Shown here piece after piece: positions 5,155 through 13,223 of a DNA stretch of 15,072 nt. Below the pieces are notes generated by a model. It was not told where the DNA came from, searched no databases, and saw nothing but the letters and a program-made list of their open reading frames with translations. A program made the position numbers and the translations under genes. Origin of the DNA: CAZBZG01 sp964496245 (GTDB lineage: Bacteria > Planctomycetota > SZUA-567); contig CAZBZG010000096.1 of NCBI GenBank assembly GCA_964496245.1, positions 1 through 15,072 of the forward strand, in the 5' to 3' direction. Positions within the stretch are counted from its first letter, which is position 1; every line of letters begins with the position of its first letter.

Positions 5155-6378
5155 ATGAACAGACCGCTTGTCTTGGTGATCATCCTGGCGTTCGCCGGGC
5201 TGCTCGGTTGGCGAATTTACGGGAAGCTGGGGTCCGAAGAAGAGATGCGCCAGCGGGGCGGGGCTGCGGTGGCCGTGGACGTGGAGCCCGTGCGCATGAT
5301 GACGCTGCGGGATGTGCGCACCTTTACGGGGTCGCTGCGGGCGAACAGCGCCTTCGTGGTCGCGCCCAAGATCAGCGGACGGCTGGAGAGGCTGACCGTG
5401 CACATCGGCGACCCGGTCGAGCGCGGGCAGCTGGTGGCGCGGCTCGAGGACGAGGAGCACGTGCAGCAGGTCGAGCAGGCCAAGGCCGAGCTGGAGGTGG
5501 TGGAGGCGCGGGCCGAGCAGTGTCGCACCCAGCTCAGTCTGGCCGACCGCGAGTATGACCGGGCCAAGGAATTGCGGGAGAAGAAGATCTCCTCGCAGTC
5601 CGAGTACGATGCGGCCGAGTCGGAGTACAAGACCAGGGCTGCCGAGCTGCGGGTGGTGCTGGCACAGAAGGATCAGAGGGCGGCCGCCTTGCGTGCGGCC
5701 GAGGTGCGCCTGGGCTACACGCGCATCCATGCGGCGTGGGAGAACGGGTCCGCGACCCGTTACGTGGGCGAACGCTTCGTGGACGAGGGTGAGATGCTGA
5801 CCGCCAACACGCCGGTGCTCACCATCGTGGACATCAAGCAGCTCAAGGCCATCGTCCACGTGACCGAACGCGATTATCCGCAGATGCGCGCGGGCCAGGA
5901 AGCGACCCTCATGACCGACGCGTTCCCGGGCGAGACGTTCCCGGGCGAGATCCTCCGCGTGGCCAAGGTGCTCAAGGAGACCTCCCGCGAGGCCGTGGTC
6001 GAAGTCCGCGTGTCCAACGAGGACCTGCGGCTCAAGCCGGGCATGTTCTTGCGCGTGCGGGTGGCATTCGCCGCGCGCGAAAACGCCCGGGTGATCCCGC
6101 GGCAGGCCCTGGTCCGCCACCACGACGCGCACGGCGTCTTCCGCCTGGCGGATGGCGGCAAGACCGTGGACTTCGTGCCGCTCGAAACGGGCATCCGCGA
6201 AGGCGACTGGGTCGAGGTGCTGACGCCCGCGCTCGAGGGACGCGTGGTCACCCTGGGCCATCATCTTCTGCGCGACGGCGCACCGGTCGTCGTGCACGAG
6301 ACCGAAGCGGCGGCCGGAAGCCAGAGCAAGGGGGGCGACCCCGGGAGAGACCCCGCGACCGAGGAGCCGCAGCCGTGA
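5155..6378 (+). CDS. RND efflux periplasmic adaptor (membrane fusion protein)
   Basis: This 407-residue AcrA/MexA-type protein would link the RND pump encoded next to the outer-membrane channel. Residues 4-21 form a single N-terminal membrane anchor or uncleaved signal, without a lipobox. The lipoyl half-motif APKISGRLERLTVHIGDPVERGQLVARLED is at 70-99. A coiled-coil hairpin (about 100-182) is rich in Glu, Ala and Arg. The second lipoyl half, YVGERFVDEGEMLTANTPVLTIVD, is at 203-226. The beta-barrel domain (about 228-305) and membrane-proximal domain (to about 380) follow. Residues 257-265 contain a small tandem duplication, FPGETFPGE. The last 25 residues are a Gly/Pro/Glu-rich tail. GGGAG at 5141-5145 lies 9 bases before the ATG. 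Its TGA overlaps the GTG start of the pump gene (GTGA), implying coupled translation. Confidence 0.93.
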   Translation: MNRPLVLVIILAFAGLLGWRIYGKLGSEEEMRQRGGAAVAVDVEPVRMMTLRDVRTFTGSLRANSAFVVAPKISGRLERLTVHIGDPVERGQLVARLEDEEHVQQVEQAKAELEVVEARAEQCRTQLSLADREYDRAKELREKKISSQSEYDAAESEYKTRAAELRVVLAQKDQRAAALRAAEVRLGYTRIHAAWENGSATRYVGERFVDEGEMLTANTPVLTIVDIKQLKAIVHVTERDYPQMRAGQEATLMTDAFPGETFPGEILRVAKVLKETSREAVVEVRVSNEDLRLKPGMFLRVRVAFAARENARVIPRQALVRHHDAHGVFRLADGGKTVDFVPLETGIREGDWVEVLTPALEGRVVTLGHHLLRDGAPVVVHETEAAAGSQSKGGDPGRDPATEEPQP

Positions 6379-9300
6379 AGATCTCGCATTTCTCCGTGCA
6401 CCGCCCCGTATTCACGAGCATGGCGACGTGCCTGGTGCTCGTGCTGGGCGGCATCGCGCTTTCGCGCATCCCGATCGATCTCATGCCGGACATCACCGAG
6501 CCGCGGCTGAGCGTGTCCACAAGCTACGAGAACGCCAGCCCCGAGGAGGTCGAGGAGCTCGTCACCCGCCCGATCGAAGAGGCTGTGAGCTCGGTGACCG
6601 GCGTGGAGGAGATCTCGTCGCGTTCGAGCGAGGGGCAGAGCCGGGTCACGGTCGCATTCTCGTGGGGCACGGATCTCGATGCTGCTTCGAACGACGTCCG
6701 CGATCGCCTCGACCGGATCTACGCGCGGCTGCCCGATGACGCGGATCGGCCGAGCCTGCGCAAGTTCAACCCCTCGGACTTCCCCATTCTCATTCTGGGC
6801 ACCACCAGCACGCTCGACCCAACAGTGCTGCGCACCATCGTGGACGAACAGATCAAGTACCGGCTCGAGCGCGTACCGGACGTGGCGGCCGTACATACCC
6901 GGGGAGGCAACGAACGCGAGATCCGCGTGGACCTGGAGACCAACAAGGTCAAGACGCTGGGCCTCTCGCTCAATGACGTGGTGCAGCGGATCCGGGCTGG
7001 CAATCTCAATCTGCCAGCGGGGTCGGTCTACCGTGGGCACCTCGACGTACGGATCCGCACGCCGGGGCTGTACGCCAATCTCGACGAGATCCGGAACACG
7101 GTGGTGGCCGTGATCGACGGCGCACCGGTGCGCCTGCGGGACGTCGGTACGGTCGAGGACGCTTGGAAGGACAAGACGAACTACATCCTGATCAACGGCG
7201 AGCCGGGGATCATGATGGCCGTGAACAAGCAATCGGGCGCCAACACGGTGGCGGTGACCCGCGGAATCCTGGCCGAGATCGAACGGCTCGAGCGCGATCT
7301 GCCGCAGATCGAGATCGTGCCCGTCATCAATACCTCCAAGTACATCGAGCAGTCGATCGACAATCTGGGACGTTCGGCGCTCTACGGGGGGCTGTTCGCC
7401 ATCCTGGTGCTGCTCTTCTTCCTCCGGAACATCCGCAGCACCGCCATCGTGGCGGTGTCCATTCCGATCTCGATCGTCGCGACCTTCCTGCTGATCCACT
7501 TCGCGGGGTTCACGCTGAACATCATGACGCTGGGCGGATTGGCCCTGGGCGTGGGCATGCTCGTGGACAACGCGATCGTGGTCGTGGAGAACATCCTGCG
7601 GCTGCACGACAACGACCTGGACCGCCGGGCGGCCGCGCTGACGGGCAGCGAAGAGGTGACGAGCGCGATCATCGCGAGCACGCTGACGACGCTGGTGGTC
7701 TTCCTGCCGCTCATCTTCATGCGCGGGATGTCCGGGATCATGTTCAAGCAGCTCGCGCTGGTCGTCAGCTTTTCCCTTCTCTGTTCGCTTGTGGCGGCCA
7801 TCAGCCTGGTGCCCATGCTCGCTTCCAAGCTGATGCGGCCGACCCGCAATCACGCCGCCGGTTCCTGGAAGGGGCGCCTGCTCGCCGTCTCCACGTCTCT
7901 GTTCGAGGGGCTCGAAGTGACGTATCGGGACTTTCTGCACTGGGCCCTGTCTCACCGGGCGGTTGTCGCCATGCTCTGCGTGCTGCTCCTTGGCGGTACG
8001 TTCGCGCTCGCGCCGCTCATCGGAACCGAGCTCATGCCTGAGACCGACGAAGGCGAAGTGCGAGTGGACGGTGAGATGGAGGTGGGCACGCGCGCGGATG
8101 TCATGCTCGATGCCTTCAAGGAGGTCTATGAGATCATCGAGAACCATACGCCCGAGATGGAGCAGTCGACAGGCATGATCGGCGGCACGCCCTGGCGGCC
8201 GGGGGGCAATGAGGGGCGTTTCCGCATTTCGCTCAAACCGCTCTCCGAACGCACGCGATCCGACGAAGAGATCGCCGACGACTTGGGCCGCCGCCTGGCG
8301 CACATTCCGGGGATCAAGATCCGCACCCGCAAGGGCGGCGGGTTCTTCCTGATCCGCCGGGCCACGGGCGGCACAGAGCGGCTCTCCATCGAGGTCCGGG
8401 GGCACGATCTCGAAGGCGCACAGAGGCTGTCGGACCAGATCAGAGAGATCGTGGAATCCGTGCCCGGGGTCACGGATACGCGCATGGACGAGAGCGCGGG
8501 TACGCCCGAAGAACAGATCATCATCGACCGCCTCAAGGCCGAGGAGATGCACCTGAGCGTGGCGGCGATCAGCGAGACCCTGGAGACCGCGCTCTCGGGG
8601 ACGAACGCCGGCGAATACCGTGAGGGAGGGGACGAATTCCGCATTCTCGTGCGGGCCAAGAACGCGCGCCGTCTCTCCCTGGAGGAGCTGCTCGACCTCA
8701 CCGTGACCAACGGCGAGGGGCAGCCCGTGGTGCTGCGCAACGTCGTGGACGTGCGCCCGCGTTCGGGACCGACCTCGATCCGCCGCGAGGATCAGGAACG
8801 CATGGTGCGTATCTACGCGAACATCCGCGGACGGGACATGGGTTCGGTCGCCCGCGACATCGAGAAGTCGCTGCACGAAGTGCCGGTGCCGCGGGACTTC
8901 GCGGTGGCTGTGACCGGCGACTACGAGGAACAGCAGGAGGCCTTTCAAGAGCTGCTGATCAGCTTCGGCCTGGCCGTGCTCCTCGTCTACATGGTCATGG
9001 CCTGCCAGTTCGAATCGCTGCGGGATCCGTTCGTGGTCATGTTCTCCGTGCCGTTCGCCGCGATCGGCGTGATCCTGATGCTCTTCCTGACGAACACCAC
9101 GCTCAACCTCCAGTCGTTCATCGGGTGTATCATGCTGGCCGGGATCGTGGTGAACAACGCCATTCTGCTCGTGGACCACACCAATCTGCTGCGCCGGCGT
9201 GAGGGGATGGCCCTGCGGGAGGCGATCGAGGAGGCGGGGCGCCGCCGGCTGCGGCCCATTCTCATGACCGCGCTGACCACGAGCCTGGCCCTCGTGCCCT

Positions 9301-9494
9301 TGGCGCTCGGCATGGGGGAAGGGGGCGAGGCGCAGGCGCCCATGGCGCGCGCGGTGATCGGCGGGCTGCTCAGCGCGAGCCTGATCACGTTGGTTCTGCT
9401 GCCCGTCGTGTACTCGATCTTCGAGCGGAAGATGCGCAAACCGACCGCGGCAAGGGAATCCCCAGCCGGCACGCCGGAGGAATGGACGCCATGA
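6375..9494 (+). CDS. RND efflux pump, HAE-1/AcrB-like inner-membrane permease
   Basis: This 1039-residue transporter has the usual RND length and layout: a first membrane helix (about 13-30), a large periplasmic loop, helices 2-6 (from about 336), a second helix-loop repeat with a second periplasmic loop, and helices 8-12 to about 1015. Landmarks are GGLALGVGMLVDNAIVVVEN in TM4 (389-406) and GIVVNNAILLVDHTN in TM10 (923-937). Aligned by eye to AcrB, D407 is kept as D398, but D408 is Asn399 and K940 is Asn927. Such variants occur in other HAE-1 subgroups, so a proton-driven pump is still likely, but the relay must differ from AcrB. The GTG start at 6375 overlaps the adaptor stop, and the stop overlaps the next adaptor's ATG. 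Substrates are unknown: drugs, metabolites or lipids are all possible. Confidence 0.95.
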   Translation: MKISHFSVHRPVFTSMATCLVLVLGGIALSRIPIDLMPDITEPRLSVSTSYENASPEEVEELVTRPIEEAVSSVTGVEEISSRSSEGQSRVTVAFSWGTDLDAASNDVRDRLDRIYARLPDDADRPSLRKFNPSDFPILILGTTSTLDPTVLRTIVDEQIKYRLERVPDVAAVHTRGGNEREIRVDLETNKVKTLGLSLNDVVQRIRAGNLNLPAGSVYRGHLDVRIRTPGLYANLDEIRNTVVAVIDGAPVRLRDVGTVEDAWKDKTNYILINGEPGIMMAVNKQSGANTVAVTRGILAEIERLERDLPQIEIVPVINTSKYIEQSIDNLGRSALYGGLFAILVLLFFLRNIRSTAIVAVSIPISIVATFLLIHFAGFTLNIMTLGGLALGVGMLVDNAIVVVENILRLHDNDLDRRAAALTGSEEVTSAIIASTLTTLVVFLPLIFMRGMSGIMFKQLALVVSFSLLCSLVAAISLVPMLASKLMRPTRNHAAGSWKGRLLAVSTSLFEGLEVTYRDFLHWALSHRAVVAMLCVLLLGGTFALAPLIGTELMPETDEGEVRVDGEMEVGTRADVMLDAFKEVYEIIENHTPEMEQSTGMIGGTPWRPGGNEGRFRISLKPLSERTRSDEEIADDLGRRLAHIPGIKIRTRKGGGFFLIRRATGGTERLSIEVRGHDLEGAQRLSDQIREIVESVPGVTDTRMDESAGTPEEQIIIDRLKAEEMHLSVAAISETLETALSGTNAGEYREGGDEFRILVRAKNARRLSLEELLDLTVTNGEGQPVVLRNVVDVRPRSGPTSIRREDQERMVRIYANIRGRDMGSVARDIEKSLHEVPVPRDFAVAVTGDYEEQQEAFQELLISFGLAVLLVYMVMACQFESLRDPFVVMFSVPFAAIGVILMLFLTNTTLNLQSFIGCIMLAGIVVNNAILLVDHTNLLRRREGMALREAIEEAGRRRLRPILMTALTTSLALVPLALGMGEGGEAQAPMARAVIGGLLSASLITLVLLPVVYSIFERKMRKPTAARESPAGTPEEWTP
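9476..9480 (+). promoter_or_regulatory. Ribosome binding site deciding the second adaptor start
   Basis: GGAGG here is only one base from the first possible ATG (9482) but ten bases from the ATG at 9491, which also overlaps the pump stop as ATGA. This favours the 9491 start. Confidence 0.7.
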
Positions 9495-10855
9495 AGAAGG
9501 CCCTCGCAGTTCTGATCGTTGTGGGACTGGCCGTTGCCGGCGTGATGTGGTGGCGGAGCCGTGCGACCCGGCAGGAGCCCCAGGCGAGCGAGGCGGGCCC
9601 CAAGGAGGTCTCGGTCACGCGGGGATCCCTGCGTGCCACGGTGGAGGCCACGGGCCGCGTGGTGCCCGAGCAGGAGGTGGAGATCAAGTGCAAGGCGAGC
9701 GGCGAGGTGGTCAAGCTGCCGGTGGACGTGAGCGACAGGGTCGAGAAGGGCGACCTGCTGGTGCAGCTCGATCCTGAGGACGAAGAGCAAAACGTCAAGC
9801 GCGCTGAGGTGGACCTGGCCGTGTCCGAGGCGCGGCTCGCCCAGGCCCGGCTGGCGCTGCAGATCGCAGAGTGGGACCTGAAGAGCGAGCGGTTGCGCGC
9901 AAAGGCCGCGCTGCAGTCGGCGCAGGTCAAGGCCGAGGATGCGGCCGCGCGCCTGAAGCGCGTGGAGCAGCTGCGGGAGAAGAAGATCGCGAGCGAGGAG
10001 GAACTCGACGCAGCCTGCGCAACAGAGGCCCAGGCTGACGCAACGCTCAAGGACGCGCAGGCGCGCATCGAGGATCTGAAGACAAAGGAAGTGCAGCTTG
10101 CATCGCGCAGGCACGACATCACCATCGCCGAGCAGCAGGTCGAGGCCATCCGGATTTCCCTCGCAGATGCAAAACGGCGGCTGGCCGACACGACCGTGCC
10201 CGCGCCCATCGCGGGGGTGGTGGCCACGCGCAACGTGCAGGTCGGCCAGATCATCGCGTCGGGCGTGAGCAACGTGGGCGGCGGTACGAGCGTGTTGACC
10301 CTGGCCGATCTCAGCCGGATCTACGTGCTGGTCTCCGTGGACGAGAGCGACATCGGCCGCGTGCGCGTGGGGCAGCCGGCGGCCATCACCGTGGATGCCT
10401 ATCCCGACCGCCGGCTGCGAGGGGAAGTCGTGCGCGTAGCGACAAAGGGCGAGGTCACCAGCAACGTGGTCACGTTCGAGGTGAAAGTGGAGGTGACGAG
10501 CCGGCAGAAGCACGTGCTCAAACCCGAGATGACGGCGAACGTGGCCGTTGTCACCGTGGACAAGGCCGACACGCTGCTGCTGCCCGTGGCCGCGGTACAG
10601 CGGCGGGGGCCAAGAAGCGTGGTCCGGGTCGCGAACGCATCTGGCGAACCCGAGATGCGTCCGGTCACCGTGGGCGAGAGCGACGGCGAGCGCATCGAGA
10701 TCCTGGAAGGCGTGGAGGAAGGAGACAGGGTGATCCTTCCTGACAAAGCCGGGGCAGGGCGTTGGCGACAGGAGGACGACGGGAATGCCGCACGCAACGA
10801 ACGCCGATCCGAGCGCATGCGGGGGCGGATGATGGGCGGAGGCCGCGGACGGTGA
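9491..10855 (+). CDS. MacA/YknX-type periplasmic adaptor for the ABC exporter
   Basis: This 454-residue adaptor would connect the ABC ATPase/permease encoded next to the outer-membrane factor. Residues 1-21 are an N-terminal membrane anchor with lysines in front. The first lipoyl half (EIKCKASGEVVKLPVDVSDRV and following) spans about 64-94. A long coiled-coil hairpin (about 97-230) is notably longer than that of the RND adaptor. The second lipoyl half, VPAPIAGVVATRNVQVGQII, is at 236-255. TSVLTLADLSRIYVLVSVDESDIG (266-289) is typical of MacA-like proteins. Beta-barrel and membrane-proximal domains follow to about 418. The C-terminal tail (430-454) is rich in Arg, Gly and Met. A start at 9482 would add three residues, but the Shine-Dalgarno spacing favours 9491. 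Its TGA overlaps the GTG of the ATPase gene. Confidence 0.92.
   Translation: MKKALAVLIVVGLAVAGVMWWRSRATRQEPQASEAGPKEVSVTRGSLRATVEATGRVVPEQEVEIKCKASGEVVKLPVDVSDRVEKGDLLVQLDPEDEEQNVKRAEVDLAVSEARLAQARLALQIAEWDLKSERLRAKAALQSAQVKAEDAAARLKRVEQLREKKIASEEELDAACATEAQADATLKDAQARIEDLKTKEVQLASRRHDITIAEQQVEAIRISLADAKRRLADTTVPAPIAGVVATRNVQVGQIIASGVSNVGGGTSVLTLADLSRIYVLVSVDESDIGRVRVGQPAAITVDAYPDRRLRGEVVRVATKGEVTSNVVTFEVKVEVTSRQKHVLKPEMTANVAVVTVDKADTLLLPVAAVQRRGPRSVVRVANASGEPEMRPVTVGESDGERIEILEGVEEGDRVILPDKAGAGRWRQEDDGNAARNERRSERMRGRMMGGGRGR
10838..10842 (+). promoter_or_regulatory. Ribosome binding site deciding the ABC ATPase start
   Basis: GGAGG lies nine bases before the GTG at 10852. This supports the GTGA overlap start over the ATG at 10762, which would put 30 non-family residues in front of the protein. 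Confidence 0.7.
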
Positions 10856-11511
10856 ACGTCATCCAGATCCGCAACCTTTGCAAGAGCTACCGCATGGGCG
10901 AGGCGGTGGTCCGCGCGCTCGACGGGGTGGATCTCGTGATCTCCGAGGGGGAGATGGCGGCCATCACCGGGCCGTCGGGCAGCGGCAAGTCCACCTTGAT
11001 GCATCTTTTGGGATGCCTGGACACGCCCGACGCAGGCGAATACCTGCTCGCCGGCGAGAACGTGGCGCGCCTCTCCAAGGACCGGCTCGCCGCGATCCGG
11101 AACCAGCGGATCGGCTTCGTGTTCCAGTCCTTCAATCTGCTGCCGCGTCTCTCGGCTCTGGAAAACGTGGAACTCCCGCTTCTGTACGGCGCCCGCAGCG
11201 ACGCCAAGGACCGCGCGGCCGAAGCCCTGACCACGGTCGGTCTCGGCGACCGCACGCACCATGCGCCCAACCAGCTCTCCGGCGGTCAGCGCCAGCGCGT
11301 GGCCGTGGCCCGCGCGATCGTGACGAACCCCGCGATCCTGCTGGCCGACGAACCCACCGGCAACTTGGACACGAAGACCGGGCAGGAGATCCTGGGGCTG
11401 TTTGCCGAGCTCAACAAAGCCGGCCGCACGGTCATCGTGGTGACGCATGACGAGGATGTGGCCGGGCATTGCAGGAGGCGGATCAGGCTTTGCGATGGAC
11501 GGATGAAGTAG
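10852..11511 (+). CDS. ABC transporter ATPase, MacB/YknY/LolD type
   Basis: This 219-residue nucleotide-binding subunit powers the permease encoded at 12000. All ATPase motifs are visible: Walker A GPSGSGKST (40-48), Q-loop Gln92 in VFQSFNLLPRLSALENVELPL, signature LSGGQRQRVAVARA (142-155), Walker B ILLADEPTGNLD with catalytic Glu167, and H-loop His199 in VIVVTHD. In E. coli MacB this domain is fused to the permease; here they are separate, as in Bacillus YknYZ or LolCDE. The start is GTG at 10852, overlapping the adaptor stop. The spacer after the TAG stop begins GTGGGCA and then runs straight into the heptanucleotide repeat bordering the four-helix-bundle gene. Confidence 0.95.
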   Translation: MNVIQIRNLCKSYRMGEAVVRALDGVDLVISEGEMAAITGPSGSGKSTLMHLLGCLDTPDAGEYLLAGENVARLSKDRLAAIRNQRIGFVFQSFNLLPRLSALENVELPLLYGARSDAKDRAAEALTTVGLGDRTHHAPNQLSGGQRQRVAVARAIVTNPAILLADEPTGNLDTKTGQEILGLFAELNKAGRTVIVVTHDEDVAGHCRRRIRLCDGRMK

Positions 11512-11518
11512 GTGGGCA

Positions 11519-11560
11519 TTTTTGATTTTTGATTGTTGATTTTTGATTGTTGATTTCGGA
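11519..11560. repeat. Heptanucleotide repeat, left border of the four-helix-bundle gene
   Basis: Six consecutive 7-nt units: TTTTTGA, TTTTTGA, TTGTTGA, TTTTTGA, TTGTTGA, TTTCGGA. The period is exact and the block is very AT-rich compared with the flanking operon. It begins eight bases after the ABC ATPase stop codon and ends 16 bases before the ATG of the four-helix-bundle gene. Confidence 0.88.
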
Positions 11561-11576
11561 TCGGTTGGGAGCGGGG

Positions 11577-11987
11577 ATGGATGAGGTGGAACTGAAGGGG
11601 CGGACCAAGGCATTTGCGTTGCGGGCGATGAAGCTCGTGGATGCGCTGCCGAAGTCGCCGGCCGGCCGGACGATCGGGCATCAACTGGTGCGATCGGCAA
11701 CCTCCGTGGGCGCCAACTACCGCGCGGCATGTCGCGGACGGTCCAAAGCGGAATTCGTTGCGAAGCTGGGGATAGCACTCGAAGAAGCGGACGAATCTGC
11801 ATACTGGATCGAGCTGATCGTAGAAGGGCAGTTGCTTCCGGCGCAACGCTTGGAACCGTTGCTCAGCGAAGCCAACGAATTGGCCGCGATCCTCACAGCG
11901 TCCATCAAATCCGCCAAACGAGCCAAAGCACAACCCAAAACCCAAAACCCAGAATCTAAAATCCAAAATCCAAAATCTAAAATGTAA
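11577..11987 (+). CDS. Four-helix-bundle protein (23S rRNA intervening-sequence family)
   Basis: This 136-residue protein has the hallmark of the S23/IVP family: an N-terminal helix (ELKGRTKAFALRAMKLVDALPKS), then GHQLVRSATSVGANYRAACRGRSKAEFVAKLGIALEEADESAYWIELI, then a last helix (LEPLLSEANELAAILTASIKSAKR). The family forms pentameric four-helix bundles; its role is unclear. It was first found as an ORF in rRNA intervening sequences but is mostly encoded elsewhere. The ATG at 11577 follows GGGAGCGGGG; a TTG start ten codons earlier would begin inside the left repeat. The last 20 or so residues (from about 117) are encoded by the right-hand heptanucleotide repeat and form a heptapeptide repeat (KTQNPES, KIQNPKS, KM). 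GC content looks lower than in neighbouring genes. It lies between the ABC ATPase and permease and has no obvious part in transport, so I read it as an inserted cassette. Confidence 0.85.
   Translation: MDEVELKGRTKAFALRAMKLVDALPKSPAGRTIGHQLVRSATSVGANYRAACRGRSKAEFVAKLGIALEEADESAYWIELIVEGQLLPAQRLEPLLSEANELAAILTASIKSAKRAKAQPKTQNPESKIQNPKSKM
11932..11987. repeat. Heptanucleotide repeat, right border, read as coding sequence
   Basis: Eight consecutive 7-nt units: AACCCAA, AACCCAA, AACCCAG, AATCTAA, AATCCAA, AATCCAA, AATCTAA, AATGTAA. The last unit supplies the TAA stop of the four-helix-bundle gene. Because 7 is not a multiple of 3, the reading frame cycles and yields a 7-residue peptide repeat. 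The units are roughly complementary in style (A-rich against T-rich) to the left border at 11519-11560 but not exact inverted copies. Confidence 0.88.
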
Positions 11988-11999
11988 AACGGACTCCAC

Positions 12000-13208
12000 A
12001 TGCTCCTCTGGACCATCATCAAAGTCGCCCTCGCGAGCCTCTATGCCAACAAGCTCCGCTCGTTCCTGGCCATGCTCGGGATCATCATCGGCGTGGGCGC
12101 GGTCATCAGCATGCTCGCACTCGGCGCAGGTGCGCAGCAGAAGGTCATGGACCGGGTCACGGCCATGGGCACGAATCTCCTGGTCGTGCGCCCCGGAGGC
12201 CATCGTCGCCACGGGGTCCGCTCGGGGTCGCGCGAGAGCCTGACCCTTGCGGATGCCCAGGCGATCCTGGAAGAGGTCGAGGGCGTGTACGCCGTGGCCC
12301 CGCTGGTGCAGGGACGCGCCCAGGTCAAGTACTTCAACGAGAACACCAACACCACCATCACGGGCACGGCCGGTACCTACCTCGAGATCCGGAGCTTCGA
12401 GGTGGAACAGGGGAGGGCGTTCACCAGCGTGGAGGAAGACCGGGCCGCGCGCGTGGCCCTCCTCGGGGGGACCACGGCCGAGACGCTCTTCGGCGAGGAA
12501 GATCCCCTGGGCGAAGACATCCGCGTGGGGCGGGTCAACTTCCGCGTGATCGGCGTGCTCAAGGCCAAGGGCGACCAGGGCTGGTTCAACCCGGATGACA
12601 TGGTGCTCATGCCGTATGCGACCGCCATGAAGCGGGTGCTCGGCCAGGACCATCTGAACGAGGTGGACGTGCAGGCGGCCGAGGGTGCGGACATGAAGGC
12701 CGTGGAGGAGTCGATCGCAGCGCTGCTGCGCGCCCGCCATCGTCTGCGCGGCGAGGAGGAGGACGATTTCTATGTCCGGAACCAGGCCGAGATCCTGGAG
12801 ATGGCCTCGGAAGTGACGCAAACCTTCACCATTTTGCTGGCCGGCATCGCCAGCATCTCCCTGGTCGTGGGCGGGATCGGCATCATGAACATCATGCTCG
12901 TGACCGTGACCGAGCGCACGCGCGAGATCGGCGTGCGCAAGGCGATCGGGGCGCGGGATCGGGACATCTTGCGGCAGTTTCTTCTGGAAGCGGTTCTGCT
13001 GAGCGGCCTGGGGGGCGTGTTCGGAATCGGCCTGGGGTATGGCGTGACCCGGGTGATCATGCGCCTGACCGAGTTCATCCCGGTGATTCAGGCGCACGCG
13101 GTCTTGCTGGCGATTGCGGTATCTGGTAGTGTGGGGGTGGCGTTCGGCTACCTGCCGGCGCGCCGCGCCGCGCGGCTGGACCCGATCGATGCGCTGCGGT
13201 ACGAGTGA
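12000..13208 (+). CDS. ABC transporter permease, MacB/YknZ type (FtsX-like)
   Basis: This 402-residue membrane protein is the mechanotransmitting permease partner of the ATPase at 10852. Helix 1 (about 9-42) carries the family signature ANKLRSFLAMLGIIIGVGAVISMLALGAGAQQ. A periplasmic MacB domain (about 45-270) follows. FTILLAGIASISLVVGGIGIMNIMLV (276-301) is helix 2, then the coupling helix TERTREIGVRKAIGARDRDILRQFLLEA, helices 3 and 4, and the conserved end PARRAARLDPIDALRYE. This is full length for an unfused permease. No clear Shine-Dalgarno precedes the ATG: the upstream bases are the end of the heptanucleotide repeat and CGGACTCCAC. The AGGTGG after the ATPase stop (11510-11515) may have been its original ribosome site before the cassette arrived. 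That last point is inference. Confidence 0.94.
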   Translation: MLLWTIIKVALASLYANKLRSFLAMLGIIIGVGAVISMLALGAGAQQKVMDRVTAMGTNLLVVRPGGHRRHGVRSGSRESLTLADAQAILEEVEGVYAVAPLVQGRAQVKYFNENTNTTITGTAGTYLEIRSFEVEQGRAFTSVEEDRAARVALLGGTTAETLFGEEDPLGEDIRVGRVNFRVIGVLKAKGDQGWFNPDDMVLMPYATAMKRVLGQDHLNEVDVQAAEGADMKAVEESIAALLRARHRLRGEEEDDFYVRNQAEILEMASEVTQTFTILLAGIASISLVVGGIGIMNIMLVTVTERTREIGVRKAIGARDRDILRQFLLEAVLLSGLGGVFGIGLGYGVTRVIMRLTEFIPVIQAHAVLLAIAVSGSVGVAFGYLPARRAARLDPIDALRYE

Positions 13209-13211
13209 TGC

Positions 13212-13218
13212 GAAAGGA
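13212..13218 (+). promoter_or_regulatory. Ribosome binding site for the outer-membrane factor gene
   Basis: GAAAGGA lies four bases past the permease stop and 5-8 bases before the paired ATGs at 13224 and 13227. It marks the real start upstream of the inserted repeat at 13271-13340 and argues against a start downstream of it. Confidence 0.6.
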
Positions 13219-13223
13219 TGGTC

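Noticed and set aside
4582..6297. 571-codon minus-strand frame across tetR and the first adaptor
   Set aside because: It spans two well-supported plus-strand genes and the junction between them and has no recognisable domain.
6261..9179. 972-codon open frame on the minus strand
   Set aside because: It is antisense to the RND pump gene; His/Asp/Arg-rich with no membrane segments or known domain. A codon-bias shadow.
11547..11576. TTG start for the four-helix-bundle gene
   Set aside because: It lies within the heptanucleotide array and adds non-conserved residues; the ATG at 11577 has a purine-rich ribosome site and fits family length.
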